Assembly: GCF_008831285.2 (NCBI RefSeq)
Contig: NC_045139.1
Coordinates: 9,208,204 to 9,272,203, forward strand
Length of the DNA: 64,000 nucleotides
Direction: 5' to 3'
Origin: Nymphaea colorata
Taxonomy: Eukaryota; Streptophyta; Magnoliopsida; Nymphaeales; Nymphaeaceae
The translations under genes and the position numbers were made by a program. Below are positions 44,545 to 55,400 of this stretch, piece by piece; the first letter of the stretch is position 1, and every line of letters starts with the position of its first letter. The notes under the pieces were generated by a model. It saw only the letters and a list, made by a program, of their open reading frames with translations, ran no database searches and was not told the DNA's origin.

Positions 44545-44744
44545 CAGTAGCGAAGCTATTGTGTGACTGGTGAGCCACTGCCCATGCCATTCCTTGAAAT
44601 CATGTATTGTCAACTAAGCTAGACCTATGTTCAGCCACATATAGTGCCTACACCAGGCCTAAGTCAATGCCCTACAAGCACTCATCCTTCTAAACGAGAG
44701 ATCAATTAGTGCCTCTCAACCAAAATTTTCTAGCTCCGCCACTG
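44545..44744. mobile_element. hAT-like MITE, 200 bp (CAGTGGCGGAGCTA termini)
   Basis: The left end CAGTAGCGAAGCTA and the right end read on the minus strand, CAGTGGCGGAGCTA, match at 12 of 14 positions. Flanking octamers ATCACTTG and ATTACTTA agree at 6 of 8. It is non-coding and may be inserted inside an older repeat whose GAGCTCGAGCTTG-rich halves lie on either side. Confidence 0.75.
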
Positions 44745-45782
44745 ATTACTTAGTGTGCCTGTGTGTGTGAGAGAGAAAGATAGAGATGGGTAGTACCTCG
44801 GCCGCAAGTGTCGTACGTTAATTGCTGTTCCAATGCTGCCCAGAGGAACCACCAGACCTTTGTGGAATGAAGAGAATGAGGAGAGAGAAAACACATGACA
44901 AAATGAAAAAATGGAATGGATGTTTGGTGTTAAATAGCATTTGTTGTTCGGTCTTTTCTCGAACCCAATTGAGCAGAAAATGTCAAGCTCAACTAACTCG
45001 AACTAGGCTCAACTAAAAAAACAAGCAAAGACATGATCTCGAGCTCGACCAGTTTAGCAAAACAGCCCAGCTTGAACATCTCCTTCTACTCAGCCTGTAT
45101 ATTGTACTTTTCGTTCAATGTACAAATAAAAACTAATGTTAATACTATATAAAAAAATTCTTCAAAAAAGGGAAACAGATCTTTTAAGCTCAAGCCAAAG
45201 TTGAGTTGCCCCGCTTGTTGTTCAATCCTACAGACTCTTAAGCTTCCCGGAGCAACATCATGCCAAAATACCAAAATGGACGTGCAAAAACCAACAGGTT
45301 TCCTACAACTTGTAAGTTTGAGAAGAAAGAGATGCCCAAATCTGTCGCAAGGTTGAATTTTCTAACCCCTCGAATTTCGATCTATCTAAAACCAATGATC
45401 CTCATAAAACCTTCTTAAAATTTATTTCACGCATTGAATCTGGATTTTTTCAATCCCATAGATTTGAGTCTGTCGATCGACCTCTTCCATAAAGTCAATT
45501 TAAGAAAAAATAGCGAAAATCCATCCCAACTAGCTGGGATGACCTCTGCCTTCCGTGTGTGTGTGCATGCATGTATGCACGTGTGAGTTGATATATATAT
45601 ATAAAGGAATCACATAGACTCTGCTCTTTTCTGTTTCTAATCCATCTTAGTGTACAAGTTTAGGGTTTGTAAATGATAAATGACAAGAGACGCACATTTT
45701 TCCTCTTAGTAAGGACAACTCACAGGTAAGCCAAGTGCACACGACTCCGACTCCCCTTGGAGTGCATTCGATTCATTATGAG

Positions 45783-46159
45783 TAGGGATGCCAACTGAAC
45801 CGATTTGAATCATATATATCCTTAATTATATTCATTTTTCATATATTCACATATTTGTATTCGAATACAAATAAAGAAAAATCATATCTGAATCTGAAAT
45901 CCAAATTTTCACAATGTACAAAATGGAAGCACACTAGATATAAGAGATTTGTTTAAAAATAAATTCAATCTTGATTCATATCTGAATCCAAACAGATATT
46001 TGTGTATATCAAAACTTGAATCCAAATATAATATGATGTCATTTCTTAAATTGGAAGCCAATCAAATTTCTTAATCAGATATTATTTTTTTTTCGTGTCC
46101 GATTTTTTTCGAATAAGTTCATTTGGATATCTGATTTAAAACTGATATATTGACATCTA
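45783..46159. mobile_element. Candidate MITE, about 377 bp, AT-rich
   Basis: The left end TAGGGATGCCAA and the minus-strand right end TAGATGTCAATAT are short imperfect inverted repeats. Flanking octamers ATTATGAG and ATTAAGGG agree at 6 of 8. The interior repeats GAATCCAAA-like words. Evidence is weaker than for the other elements. Confidence 0.45.
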
Positions 46160-46251
46160 ATTAAGGGGCCGGACTAGTTTTCTTGCTAAGTATGACAATC
46201 ACTCAGTTGCAATTCACATGTTGTCCATTGATTACGTCTTTGAGCCTCATC

Positions 46252-46548
46252 TTAGGTAGGTCTCGGCGTCGGGCCGGGCTGCCGCTGGGTACCCGGCCCG
46301 ATCGGGCCCAGGTCCCGGCTGAGAAAATCGGGTCCTGGGCCCGGCCCGTTAGCCATTATTTTTTTTTTAATTTTTTAATTTTTTAATATGTATTTTATTG
46401 TTAAAAAATAAATTTTATATTATAAATTTATTTCATAATTTAAAATTATTTTTTATTGTAAAACGAGCCAGGTCCGACCCGGGATATTGGGCCGGGCCTG
46501 GGCCCGACGGACCGACCCGAGACAGCCCGGCCTGATGCCTACCCTTAA
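46252..46548. mobile_element. Candidate MITE with GC-rich inverted termini and AT-rich core
   Basis: The left end runs through GTAGG and GTCGGGCCGGGCTG. The right end read on the minus strand runs GGGTAGG, CATCAGGCCGGGCTG. Between them lie further palindromic GGGCCCGG words and an almost pure A/T core (46,355-46,460). The strand could fold into a long GC-clamped hairpin. I could not settle the target duplication. Confidence 0.6.
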
Positions 46549-48536
46549 ACTTAGGTGAGCGGGAGGAGTATCCCATAGCCAGGGACGGAGGGAGGGTGGG
46601 GCGCCCGGGTGAGCCCGAAATGTTTTTTTTTTATATGTAAAAAATCAAATTTTTTTAGTTTGGTCCAACCCGTCGCTTCTCTTGGCCCGACCGGCGGATG
46701 GTTTGGCCCGCCCCTGAAAAAAATCATGGCTCTCCAAGGACACTCGAACCAACTAACCATCTGCTAACCGCTCAGAAGTCCCACCAAAACCTCTTGGGGA
46801 AGGGGGATTCATGCACCCATGTAGGATGAACTTTGCAGTGGAACCCTAAAGGTTTTCAAGTCTTCTACCAACTAATGGCGCGAGATTGTGCTCCTGAAAT
46901 AAATTTCATGAGTGAAGACAGCTAAACCAAAATTCAACTAATATAAAAAAGGAAGTGCAATGATAGAAGCTTGAATTGACCATAAGAAATCGTCACTGAG
47001 GATCAGGCCCAGTGCCTAATGGGCCAGCCTCCAGGCTCCAGGCAAAGTTAAAACAGATGGGGGGCCACAATTGTATATATTAGGAAGAATTTGACATGAA
47101 CCTACCTGCTTTTGTCTTGCTTGAGCTGATGGATAGATTTCTGAATCTTCAGATAGGTCGAAAACGTCGGTGTAGATTCGACTGCTGATCACGGATTAGC
47201 TGTGGAAAAGGAAAAGTGGGAAGAATAGATGATCTGAGTTAAAACACAGTGAATATATAGTTAACCTGCAATAAGATCATAATATATAGCTAGCTAGAAG
47301 TATTAATTTGGGTGAGCACAGAGGGCTTAAGGCCTGGATTCATGGCGGAGATCAAGAGCTTAGACTGCCATGGACACCATCAACTGCAAACGGGTTACAG
47401 ACCTTTGCATGAAAATCTGGCTGTTGGATGTCACCTCCTAGCAATATTTCTAATCAATCAACACAGTCCAGCGGCCCTGCAGCAACGACGACCAGTTCAC
47501 AAGGAGTCTCTGGAGGTTGGAGATCTCTAATTGCTTGGGCTCATTCATCAGACATGCATGTTCTATTTATCAGGCTCTGTTTGTCTTAATTATTCCATTA
47601 ATGTCTAACATCCCTCTCTCCTTTTTTCTTTAATGCCGTCTTGATTGCTTGTTGGCCCACTTTCTGTTGATAAAGTGATCGCACTGTTGGTTCATGTGGC
47701 TCGCTTCTTGGTTTAAACTAATCTTTCAAAAATTATACTAATGGAACTTTGACCAAGAATTTGTATATATGAGATGGATTTTCCTATCAATTTGATTGAA
47801 GACTCATAAGATATCACTCGTTGTTTCAGTTTTTTAAACTCAAAAGACGAGTTGTCATTCACCTTTTTAAAAATAAATTTGTATGTACTGTTATTGTGAA
47901 GTATCAATAGAGTACTCATTACAAAGCTATATAGTACACTTCATATAGCTAAATGCCATACCTTAATATGCCAGACTTATGGAAATTGTCAAGAAAATCT
48001 ATTTATATTTTTAAGTCAAAAGAAGAAAAGCATCTCAATTGAGGAAACCTATTTGTTTCCTCCATTGAAGGGTATTTTAGTCTATTACAACTGGATTTTC
48101 ATTTTTTTTTTTCAATTTAATATCCATGAATCTTCTTATAATCCACAGCCCAAACAATTCCCTCCAAATGTGGCATATGAGGGTCTGATAGCTACCCATG
48201 TGTGTGTATGTGTGTGTGTATATATATACTACTTAAAACATGCTTACTGCCAATATCATCGGATGGCTATATCTTTAAAGCTGTACCCAAATGTAACATG
48301 AATTACCACTAAAAACACCGTAAACTATCACTAGACGATAAATTGTTAACAGTATTTCTATTGCATGGCATCCAGCAACCTCTGACAGCTAGCTGATTGC
48401 CATTTTTGTTACCGAAGTTATCTTTTTATTTTGTGTCTCTAAAAAACCATTGCAAAACTATGTAGTTGTTACTGAAAACCGTGACCAAACAACTAACCCT
48501 TGCAAACACACTTTTTCCAACGACTTTTAGCGGCAG

Positions 48537-48538
<2 letters not shown>

Positions 48539-48573
<35 letters not shown>
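48539..48573. repeat. (AT)n microsatellite
   Basis: About 17 AT units in intergenic DNA. Confidence 0.93.
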
Positions 48574-48574
<1 letters not shown>

Positions 48575-51293
48575 CCGTGCCTTTATTTGAAGTGAGATTA
48601 AAGTTTATGTGTTTCAGGTACAGGCAAACGTGTGGACAATTTGAAATGCAAACATAGTTCGAATACGTGTGGAGAATTTGAAATGCAAACATAGTTCAAA
48701 TTTCCAACATGGATGATGGGAAGGAGGGCAATATTCTATTTTATTCCAACGACATTGCATTTTTGCATATAAAGGAGAAACCGTCTCTTGTTCCTATCAT
48801 CTCCAGGAACAGTAACATTTTACTGTTACCGTGGATGTGCGTCTCAGTTTTTTTCAACCACATAAAGTTTCTTTTCTTCTTTCTTTTTCTCTTCGCCGTG
48901 TTGCCTCTTTTCAGATGATTCCTAAATTGAAAGGAGTGGCCGTGTTTTCTTAACAGGGGCCATGACCTGAATCCTTTCCACAACTAAAATGGCTAAAAGA
49001 TTGTACGTTAATTGTTTCTTTGCCCATTTCTCCAAGATGTACCTCTTCTTCTTCACCTAATTGTGCAGGACTATTGTAAGCTTTACAAATTTTAGAATGA
49101 TGTAATTATCTGCGTCTTACTTATCTTCATACTTGATAACTTTTTTTATATCCCTTAAATTTAAGCATAAACAGCACATCTTTGCTCCCAAAGTTTAAAA
49201 CGTCTGGACTATTTATACATTTTTCTGAGATCAGGAGACTCTTACGAGAAAATGGTTTTCAACTTATAATTAATTGACATCTTCCTCGTTTGCCTTCAAA
49301 TAGCTTATCCTCGTAAAAACTTCACTAGGAATGTGAATGGATCGATCGGGGTCGGATATCCGACCTAATTGTTCAAAAAATTTGCATTTTATATTTAAAA
49401 ACAAAAGAAACTGGCATCTGCTTAAGAAATCGGATCGAATTTGAATTTACCAAATGTCATATAATTGGATTTGGATTCAGTTTTACATAACTGACTGAAT
49501 TCAGATTCAGATATAGATTTGGACTGACATTTGGATAAATATCCGATTTCCATTATCCATACATTTTAGTAGTCACTAAGATAGCATACGGATTCCGTTT
49601 ATGTGCAATTTACAAGTTGGACACGGGTTCAGATATGAAAATAAAAAACGGATTTGTGTGATTCAGATATGGATTGAATTTTTCTTCACTTACATTATCC
49701 AAAAATTTTGGGTGAGCCGGATAATAATCCCACTGCCCGGGTGAAGGCCGAAGCTTCCCTCCTTTCTCTCAATCCCTCAGGGTCTAAGACTGTTTTCGAT
49801 GCCTTAGGTACATATGAGTTCATGAATTGATGCTATAGGAGTTCAAAATGAAAACTGACTGCTTATCAGCCCTCACCTCGTGAGTTGTGTGCGCTAAACC
49901 CCACAAGGATTTGTATTCAAATTCGAATATATAAATATCTAATAAATCGAATATGATAAATGATACATCCAATCCCAATAATCCGATCTATCTGTTGATA
50001 TGCATAGCCTTCATCCTTAAAACTAGTTGGGGAGTGAAGGATGCGCTTATTAACTGGCCTGCTTCTAAACAAGGGGATTCTTGAAAATGAAACCTTACTT
50101 TGTGATGAGGAAAAGATATGAAAACATGTCATAATAAAAAAATATATTACAATATATATCAGCATTACGTAGTATCATTGACTGGTGGATGGACGCTGAA
50201 GTTCCGTAAAGGTGCTACAAAAGAGAAGCAAAAGGTTCAAATTAAATTATGGAACGAAAGAAAAAGCAGGAAAGAAAGTGACAAGCAACACATCCAAACA
50301 GGCATTGCCGTCACCTTATTAGACAAAAAAACTTGGCTGGCCATGTCCTGTGATGCCCAGCTTTTAATGAACAATGCTACAAAAGAAAAGCGATGCTCAT
50401 CTAAAGAAGCATGTCGATCATTATTGGACGCTGAGGAGAACACTGTGGCCATTCTTTTTTTATTTTGGGTTCTTTTCTGCAACTGTGTCCTTGCCATTTG
50501 GGTCATTCGATCTGTTCTTCTAATGAGCAATATTAAAATTAATTATACTTTAGATTTTCCATATCATGTTCCAAAAAAAGTTCATGCATGTCATTTATCC
50601 AAAAAGCTTTATAAAAATTGTTCTATATATGCATCATATTTTCATGTTTGGCCTAAGAAATCTAATAGATTTAGATGATTGACACCCTGCTGTAAGGCTA
50701 CAAGATCTGTTAAAAACAACATACATAATGCTACAAAATGTTGGAAGATTTAGGAATATAAAAGTGAGAGACATGATTGACTGTCTCAAACATAAATACC
50801 TTAAACAAAAAATCCGAAGAAGAATGAATCAGCAGCATGGTGTTTCAATGAATAAACTAATCAACTTGAAAAGAAATAATTCTTTTATTTTCTTTTTTGG
50901 GAAAGGAGCGAAAGGAGCAAGGTGCAGTTGCATACCCTGCGCTCACATGCAACGAATAGCACCCGCATAGTGTTAAGGGCCATGTGAAAGGCTCATGTAC
51001 ACAGATAGAAAGTCGGTCGCAATTTGTAGCAGAAGTCATGTGCAGCCAAAGGGAAAGTGCCAACTTATCATGTGCAAAGAGAAGAAAGGATGACGTTTAT
51101 GGTTTTATCGGTTTGAAGTTTTCGTAGAGATAGAATTGCAGAGGACTAGTGGGAGTCGTGAGTCTACTTCTTCTTTTCAGTAAAGATATGCAGGTGGGCA
51201 TGGAAGCCCAAATAATTGAGTCCTTCAAATTGACCCATCATCGGTAAACAGTGAGCTACAATGAATTACTCCAATATACAAGTTGGGGACACA

Positions 51294-51295
<2 letters not shown>

Positions 51296-51343
<48 letters not shown>
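51296..51343. repeat. (AT)n microsatellite
   Basis: About 24 AT units in intergenic DNA. Confidence 0.93.
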
Positions 51344-51345
<2 letters not shown>

Positions 51346-53878
51346 ATGTTGGTACTATGTAATTGGAGCTCATTCATATTATTCTTATATCACCCACCAG
51401 TTTTAGTAGCTTTCTTAAATAAAAATTAATTGCGAATGAGGCTTCATGCATAGTTCAGGAATTATAGGGTCTGAACAAGCTGTCCTACTCTCCTTCTCGA
51501 TGTTGGTTAGCTGATGTCTGTTGCTCTCTTGTTCCATTCGAGGTTCCGTCTCCTGCTGACATTCTTATTTCTGATTGTCATCTTCCAACATATATAGACG
51601 TGATAACGATAATATAGATAAAGAAAAAGCAATGAAAGATTTGTCACTGTAAGATCAGGCCAGCCAACTTCACTGATTTTTCTTTGATAATGACGGAATG
51701 CATTTTCTTTTCACATTGGCAGACTGATCAGACGCACCAAATTAAGCTGGACCTTTGCAAAGCAACATTAATACACCAAAAAATGAGGCTAAATAGACAT
51801 ATTTCCATCTCAAAAACAAGGTGAAACAACATTTAGAAAGAAGATGGCACTTCTCAAGCCTATTTACGGCCATTAAGCTGGATATTTTGGTGAAACTTAT
51901 ATAGTTCATGATATCTGGAAATTGTTCAAGTTAAAAATTTGGGAAACTTCCATACTTCTTAATTCACAAGTGAGATGATGATGATGATGGTGATGATGAT
52001 TATATCTAGCTGAAACGATACGATAGGGACAACAATAAGAAGACATGTATCATATCTGACCAGCATGGACTCGGATTGTCCAGACGCTCTTATCATATCA
52101 TAGGAGCTGTCTAGGCAACTGGCGGTCCAACCACAAAAGATAAAGCCGCTTCTGTTTTCTCTGCAACCAACACCCATTTCTCTTTAGATCTCTCTCCCTC
52201 TCAAGGGCACCATTTATGATTATCTGGATCAGTAAGACTCACCAGAGTCTACAGTTTCAGACCCTACTCGATCGAATTTGAAGGATCCAATCAGGTTTTA
52301 TGCACGGTCCTGAAGCAGCTTTAGACCCCTTAAGCAGGGAGAAGGGAAAATGGCTTCGGCTTCTTCGAGGCCTCGACCCGTTTCTAGGATGATAGATTGT
52401 GGACCCAACTGTGGGAGCAAGGGGTCCAGTTGGGAACTTCAGGAGGTCACCAGCAGTCAGTTCAACTCATCTTCGGCCGGGGTCACTCTCAAGCATTGTC
52501 CTGGGCCCAATTGCCCCTCTCCTGTGACCAGCCCTTGGTACCACATAAGCTGTTCGCTTTCACAATAATTATCACAAAATTATGGCCACAGTTCTAATCA
52601 CTTCAACCAGTTAAATCTACAAATATAACTTGGCTTAAGGAGCTTTGATCAAACTTATATACAATACCAGCGTTAGGTCAATAATCAAAGTTATATACAA
52701 GATCAGAGTTTGGTGATGGAGCCGACAGGTTTTTGGTTTGCATTACTTGCAAACAAACTAGTTAAAGTGCAATCAGAAGGCAATAGAATAAAAGTATCAA
52801 GACAAAAATGTTCATATAGCTTGAAGATATAGTTTAATTTCGAAGATCCCATTTATGTAATGCAGTTGAATTTTCTATGGAAGTACTACAAGTTATTTAA
52901 AATTGCTGGACGACCCTCAAACGATCCAACTTCTGCAAATTTTAATTGGGGAGGTCCAACAGAAGCATATGACACGATTTCCAAGCACGCCGGAGGAAAC
53001 AGAAAAAGGTACAGGGGCATTTTTGATAATGAAAGTTACAGGTGGATGGCCCGCGGCCTAAGCAAAGCACATGATTGGCCGGCAAAAGGTGGTAGGAGGG
53101 GACATTGTCATGTGGAATGGTGGCCTTCGCCCTTCGCCTGTGATGATGAGACACGTGTCCACTCTACCGCTTTCATGGATCACTGTCCCTCAACCTTTGA
53201 CTGTTTTGCCCCTCACAGACATTCCGGCTTACAATTGATTCTTAAACGAGTTGATAATAAACAAATAAGAGATGATATCTTATCTCTTCGTAGATGATTT
53301 TAAGACAAGAATTAGAAGTCTCTCTCTCTCTCCTTGTCATTGCTATGAAAGCAATTCAAGTAATATTTTCATTTTCACTTTATTTTCAAGCTCACCCTGT
53401 AAAGGTAGCTTTTTACCTGATTCCGATGCCATAGCAGGCTGTCGAGCACCATAAGATCGGATCTAAGGATTGACTGCTTCCAACTTGTTCTTAATAAATT
53501 GACGCTTGAGTACATCTGTTACCTTCGTAAATAAAGTAAACATGGGGTACCCAACATGAATATGAACAATTCTATTCTACCACAAATGTTGTTAGATAGT
53601 TAAAATTTAAAAATTTACTGTTAAAAAAACAGTTATATTCCAGCCGTGTAATAAGAAAGACTTATTGTTCCTGTGAATTTTCAAAATCTAGTCATCCATC
53701 AACATTGATTTTTCTTAATTTAACTTACAATTTTAAAAGGAAAGGGATTCTTTGAATTCAACATTCTTTGTCCCGATTTTTGACATTGAATTTCATACAT
53801 TGTTAGCAACAGTGTGAGAAAAGCAATGAAATGATCCCACCAAAGACGGGAAGTAGGCTGTATGCGTGGCCGACTGGC

Positions 53879-54098
53879 CACGTGTCAAGCACCAATTGGT
53901 CGAAGCGGGCCCCAGCCACCGGCTTCCCATCTGTCATGCACGGGGACCAGGGAAGGATGAGACGTGGATGGCGAAAAAGGCGTCGGCCTCCACGTCAGCT
54001 CCGGCGTCGTCTACCTGCAACCCTGGCCCACCCACGAGCCTCTTTCAACTCTCCGCGGGCCCCGCCCCTCCGCCCGACCATTCCGCTACTGCCACGTG
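53879..54098 (+). promoter_or_regulatory. G-box pair upstream of the acidic-protein gene
   Basis: CACGTG cores lie at 53,879-53,884 (in CCACGTGTCA) and 54,093-54,098 (in GCCACGTGTA), about 385 and 170 bases before the TATA box. A further palindromic GACACGTGTC sits at about 53,151. Such ACGT-core sites bind bZIP/bHLH factors in abscisic-acid and light responses, so stress or hormone control is plausible (inference). Confidence 0.55.
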
Positions 54099-54263
54099 TA
54101 CGGCCGGCAAAAGTAAGATGGTTGGCACGATGAAGCAAACAAAAAAGGACCTCAAGCTGCGATTTTCTTTTTTTTCAAAAAAAAAAATTTATAATATTGA
54201 AAAAAATAATTTCCAGTGACACCCGCCAAGGGACGATGTCGGCCAGATTCCTCGACGGCTCTG

Positions 54264-54271
54264 TATAAATA
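54264..54271 (+). promoter_or_regulatory. TATA box of the Hev b 5-like gene
   Basis: TATAAATA, a consensus plant TATA box, lies 158 bases before the ATG. A start near 54,295 would give a leader of about 125 bases rich in CTC/CACT repeats. Confidence 0.75.
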
Positions 54272-54421
54272 GCCGTCGCCCCTTCTCACCTTCACTCACT
54301 CACTCGCATAAACCCTCTCGATCTCAAGCCACCTCCCCTTCCTCCAAACTCTCCATCTTCATTCACCCTTTCCGGGAGATCAGACTCGTCCACTCTGTTC
54401 TTTTCCTCCACAGTCATCACC

Positions 54422-55400
54422 ATGGCCAGCGTCGAGGTAAGAAGTCCTATGGCTGCCCAGTATTTCAATTTATATATGAACCTTATACTGCGTTTATATA
54501 AGATGATCGGGGTGCATTTGTTTCATCTCTCTCGTATCCTTCGCAATGTTTCACAAACACATGCTCATATTAGCAAGTGTTTGATTCTTGGTATCTTTCA
54601 GCGTTGATGTGGACACTAGTTTGCACAAATACGTAGTGAGATAAGAGGTTGGTGTGGTGACTTCTGCTCATTAGGAATGAATTTCCAAGAATATGCAATG
54701 ATCCTTGCAAAACCAGTAATGAAATCTCTAATACTATCTTCTCCCACCCATTTAGTTAGTTTAGACATTGTTTTCATTACGAAAACAACACAGATACTTG
54801 ATCAAAACCAGGTTTACAACATGGTTTAACATAATCGAATATATGTATGTATGTATACAATGTTGTCTGAACTGTTAAATGATCAAGGGTCGAGATCAAG
54901 ATGTATGAGTCATGTACCCAATGAGATTTTGAACGTTTTTGCAGGTTGCTCCAGCATCTGTCGAGGTAAGCACAACTGCAGAACAAGTGAGCGAGCAGAC
55001 CACCGTAGTGGAGGAGAAACAAGCACCACCAGAACCAGTCTCCGAGGAGACCCCTGCCGCCGAGCCAACGCCAGAGGCCCCAGTGGTGGAGGAGAAGCAG
55101 GAGGCAGTGGTGGAGGCGGAAGTGAAGGTGGAGGAGGAAGCAGCGCAGCCGGTGGAGGTTGTGGAGGCGAAGGAAGAAGAGGCCACGGCGGAGCCCCCAG
55201 CAGCTGAGGAGAAGAAGGAGGAGGTTGTTGAAGAGAAGGAGGAAGCAGCAGCGGTAGAGGCAGAGGCGGAGACTAAGGTGGTGGAGGAAGAGGTGGCGGA
55301 GGTACCTGCTCCTGTTGCTCAGGAGCCAGAGGCACCACCAGCCACAGAGGTGGTGCAGGAGACCGTCGTCGCTGCAGAGGAGACCGCTGTTGCTGAGTAG
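54422..55400 (+). CDS. Acidic Glu/Ala/Val/Pro-rich protein, Hev b 5 / pKIWI501-like
   Basis: Two exons, 54422-54436 (ATG plus four codons, MASVE) and 54945-55400, separated by a 508-bp GT-AG intron of phase 0, give 156 aa. The ATG sits in ACCATGG context behind a good TATA box. The protein opens MASVEVAPASVEV and is then almost wholly Glu, Val, Ala, Pro and Lys, with recurring VVEEK, PAAEE and EAPP-like words. There is no signal peptide, no cysteine, no aromatic core and no transmembrane segment, so it should be disordered and soluble. The start and composition resemble latex allergen Hev b 5 and the kiwi pKIWI501 protein, whose cellular role is unknown. Low-complexity composition makes homology harder to prove; the MASVEV start and short first exon are the better evidence. 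A cryptic donor GAG|GTAAGC lies in exon 2 at 54,966. Confidence 0.75.

Larger units (their letters stand above)
37583..53820. other. Repeat-rich gene desert
   Basis: Sixteen kilobases without a gene I can support. Five MITE candidates lie within 39.8-46.6 kb and are listed separately, with (TA)n runs at 48,539-48,573 and 51,296-51,343. Sequences rich in GAGCTCGAGCTTG (44.15-44.3 and 44.93-45.08 kb) and in GGATATCCGAT-type words (49.3-49.7 kb) are further repeat remnants I could not bound. ORFs such as 50,118-50,678 and 52,350-52,568 lack domains. A fragment near 41,600-41,745 faintly resembles an RNase H domain and was not called. Confidence 0.6.

Noticed and set aside
46580..46717. Further MITE with CAGGGACGG and CCCGCCCCTG ends
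   Set aside because: Only the outermost few bases pair and no target duplication is visible. Kept only as a related motif in the MITE-family finding.
50118..50678. 186-codon plus-strand ORF
   Set aside because: It is long for random sequence but rich in Lys, Asn and Ser with no domain, in AT-rich repeat-filled DNA, with an equally open 97-codon minus-strand frame. No promoter or splice support.
54851..55207. 118-codon Gly/Ser-rich plus-strand ORF and 96-codon minus-strand ORF over the acidic-protein exon
   Set aside because: Both are frame shadows of the Glu/Val-rich coding repeat, which naturally reads as Gly-rich or Ser/Thr-rich in other frames.
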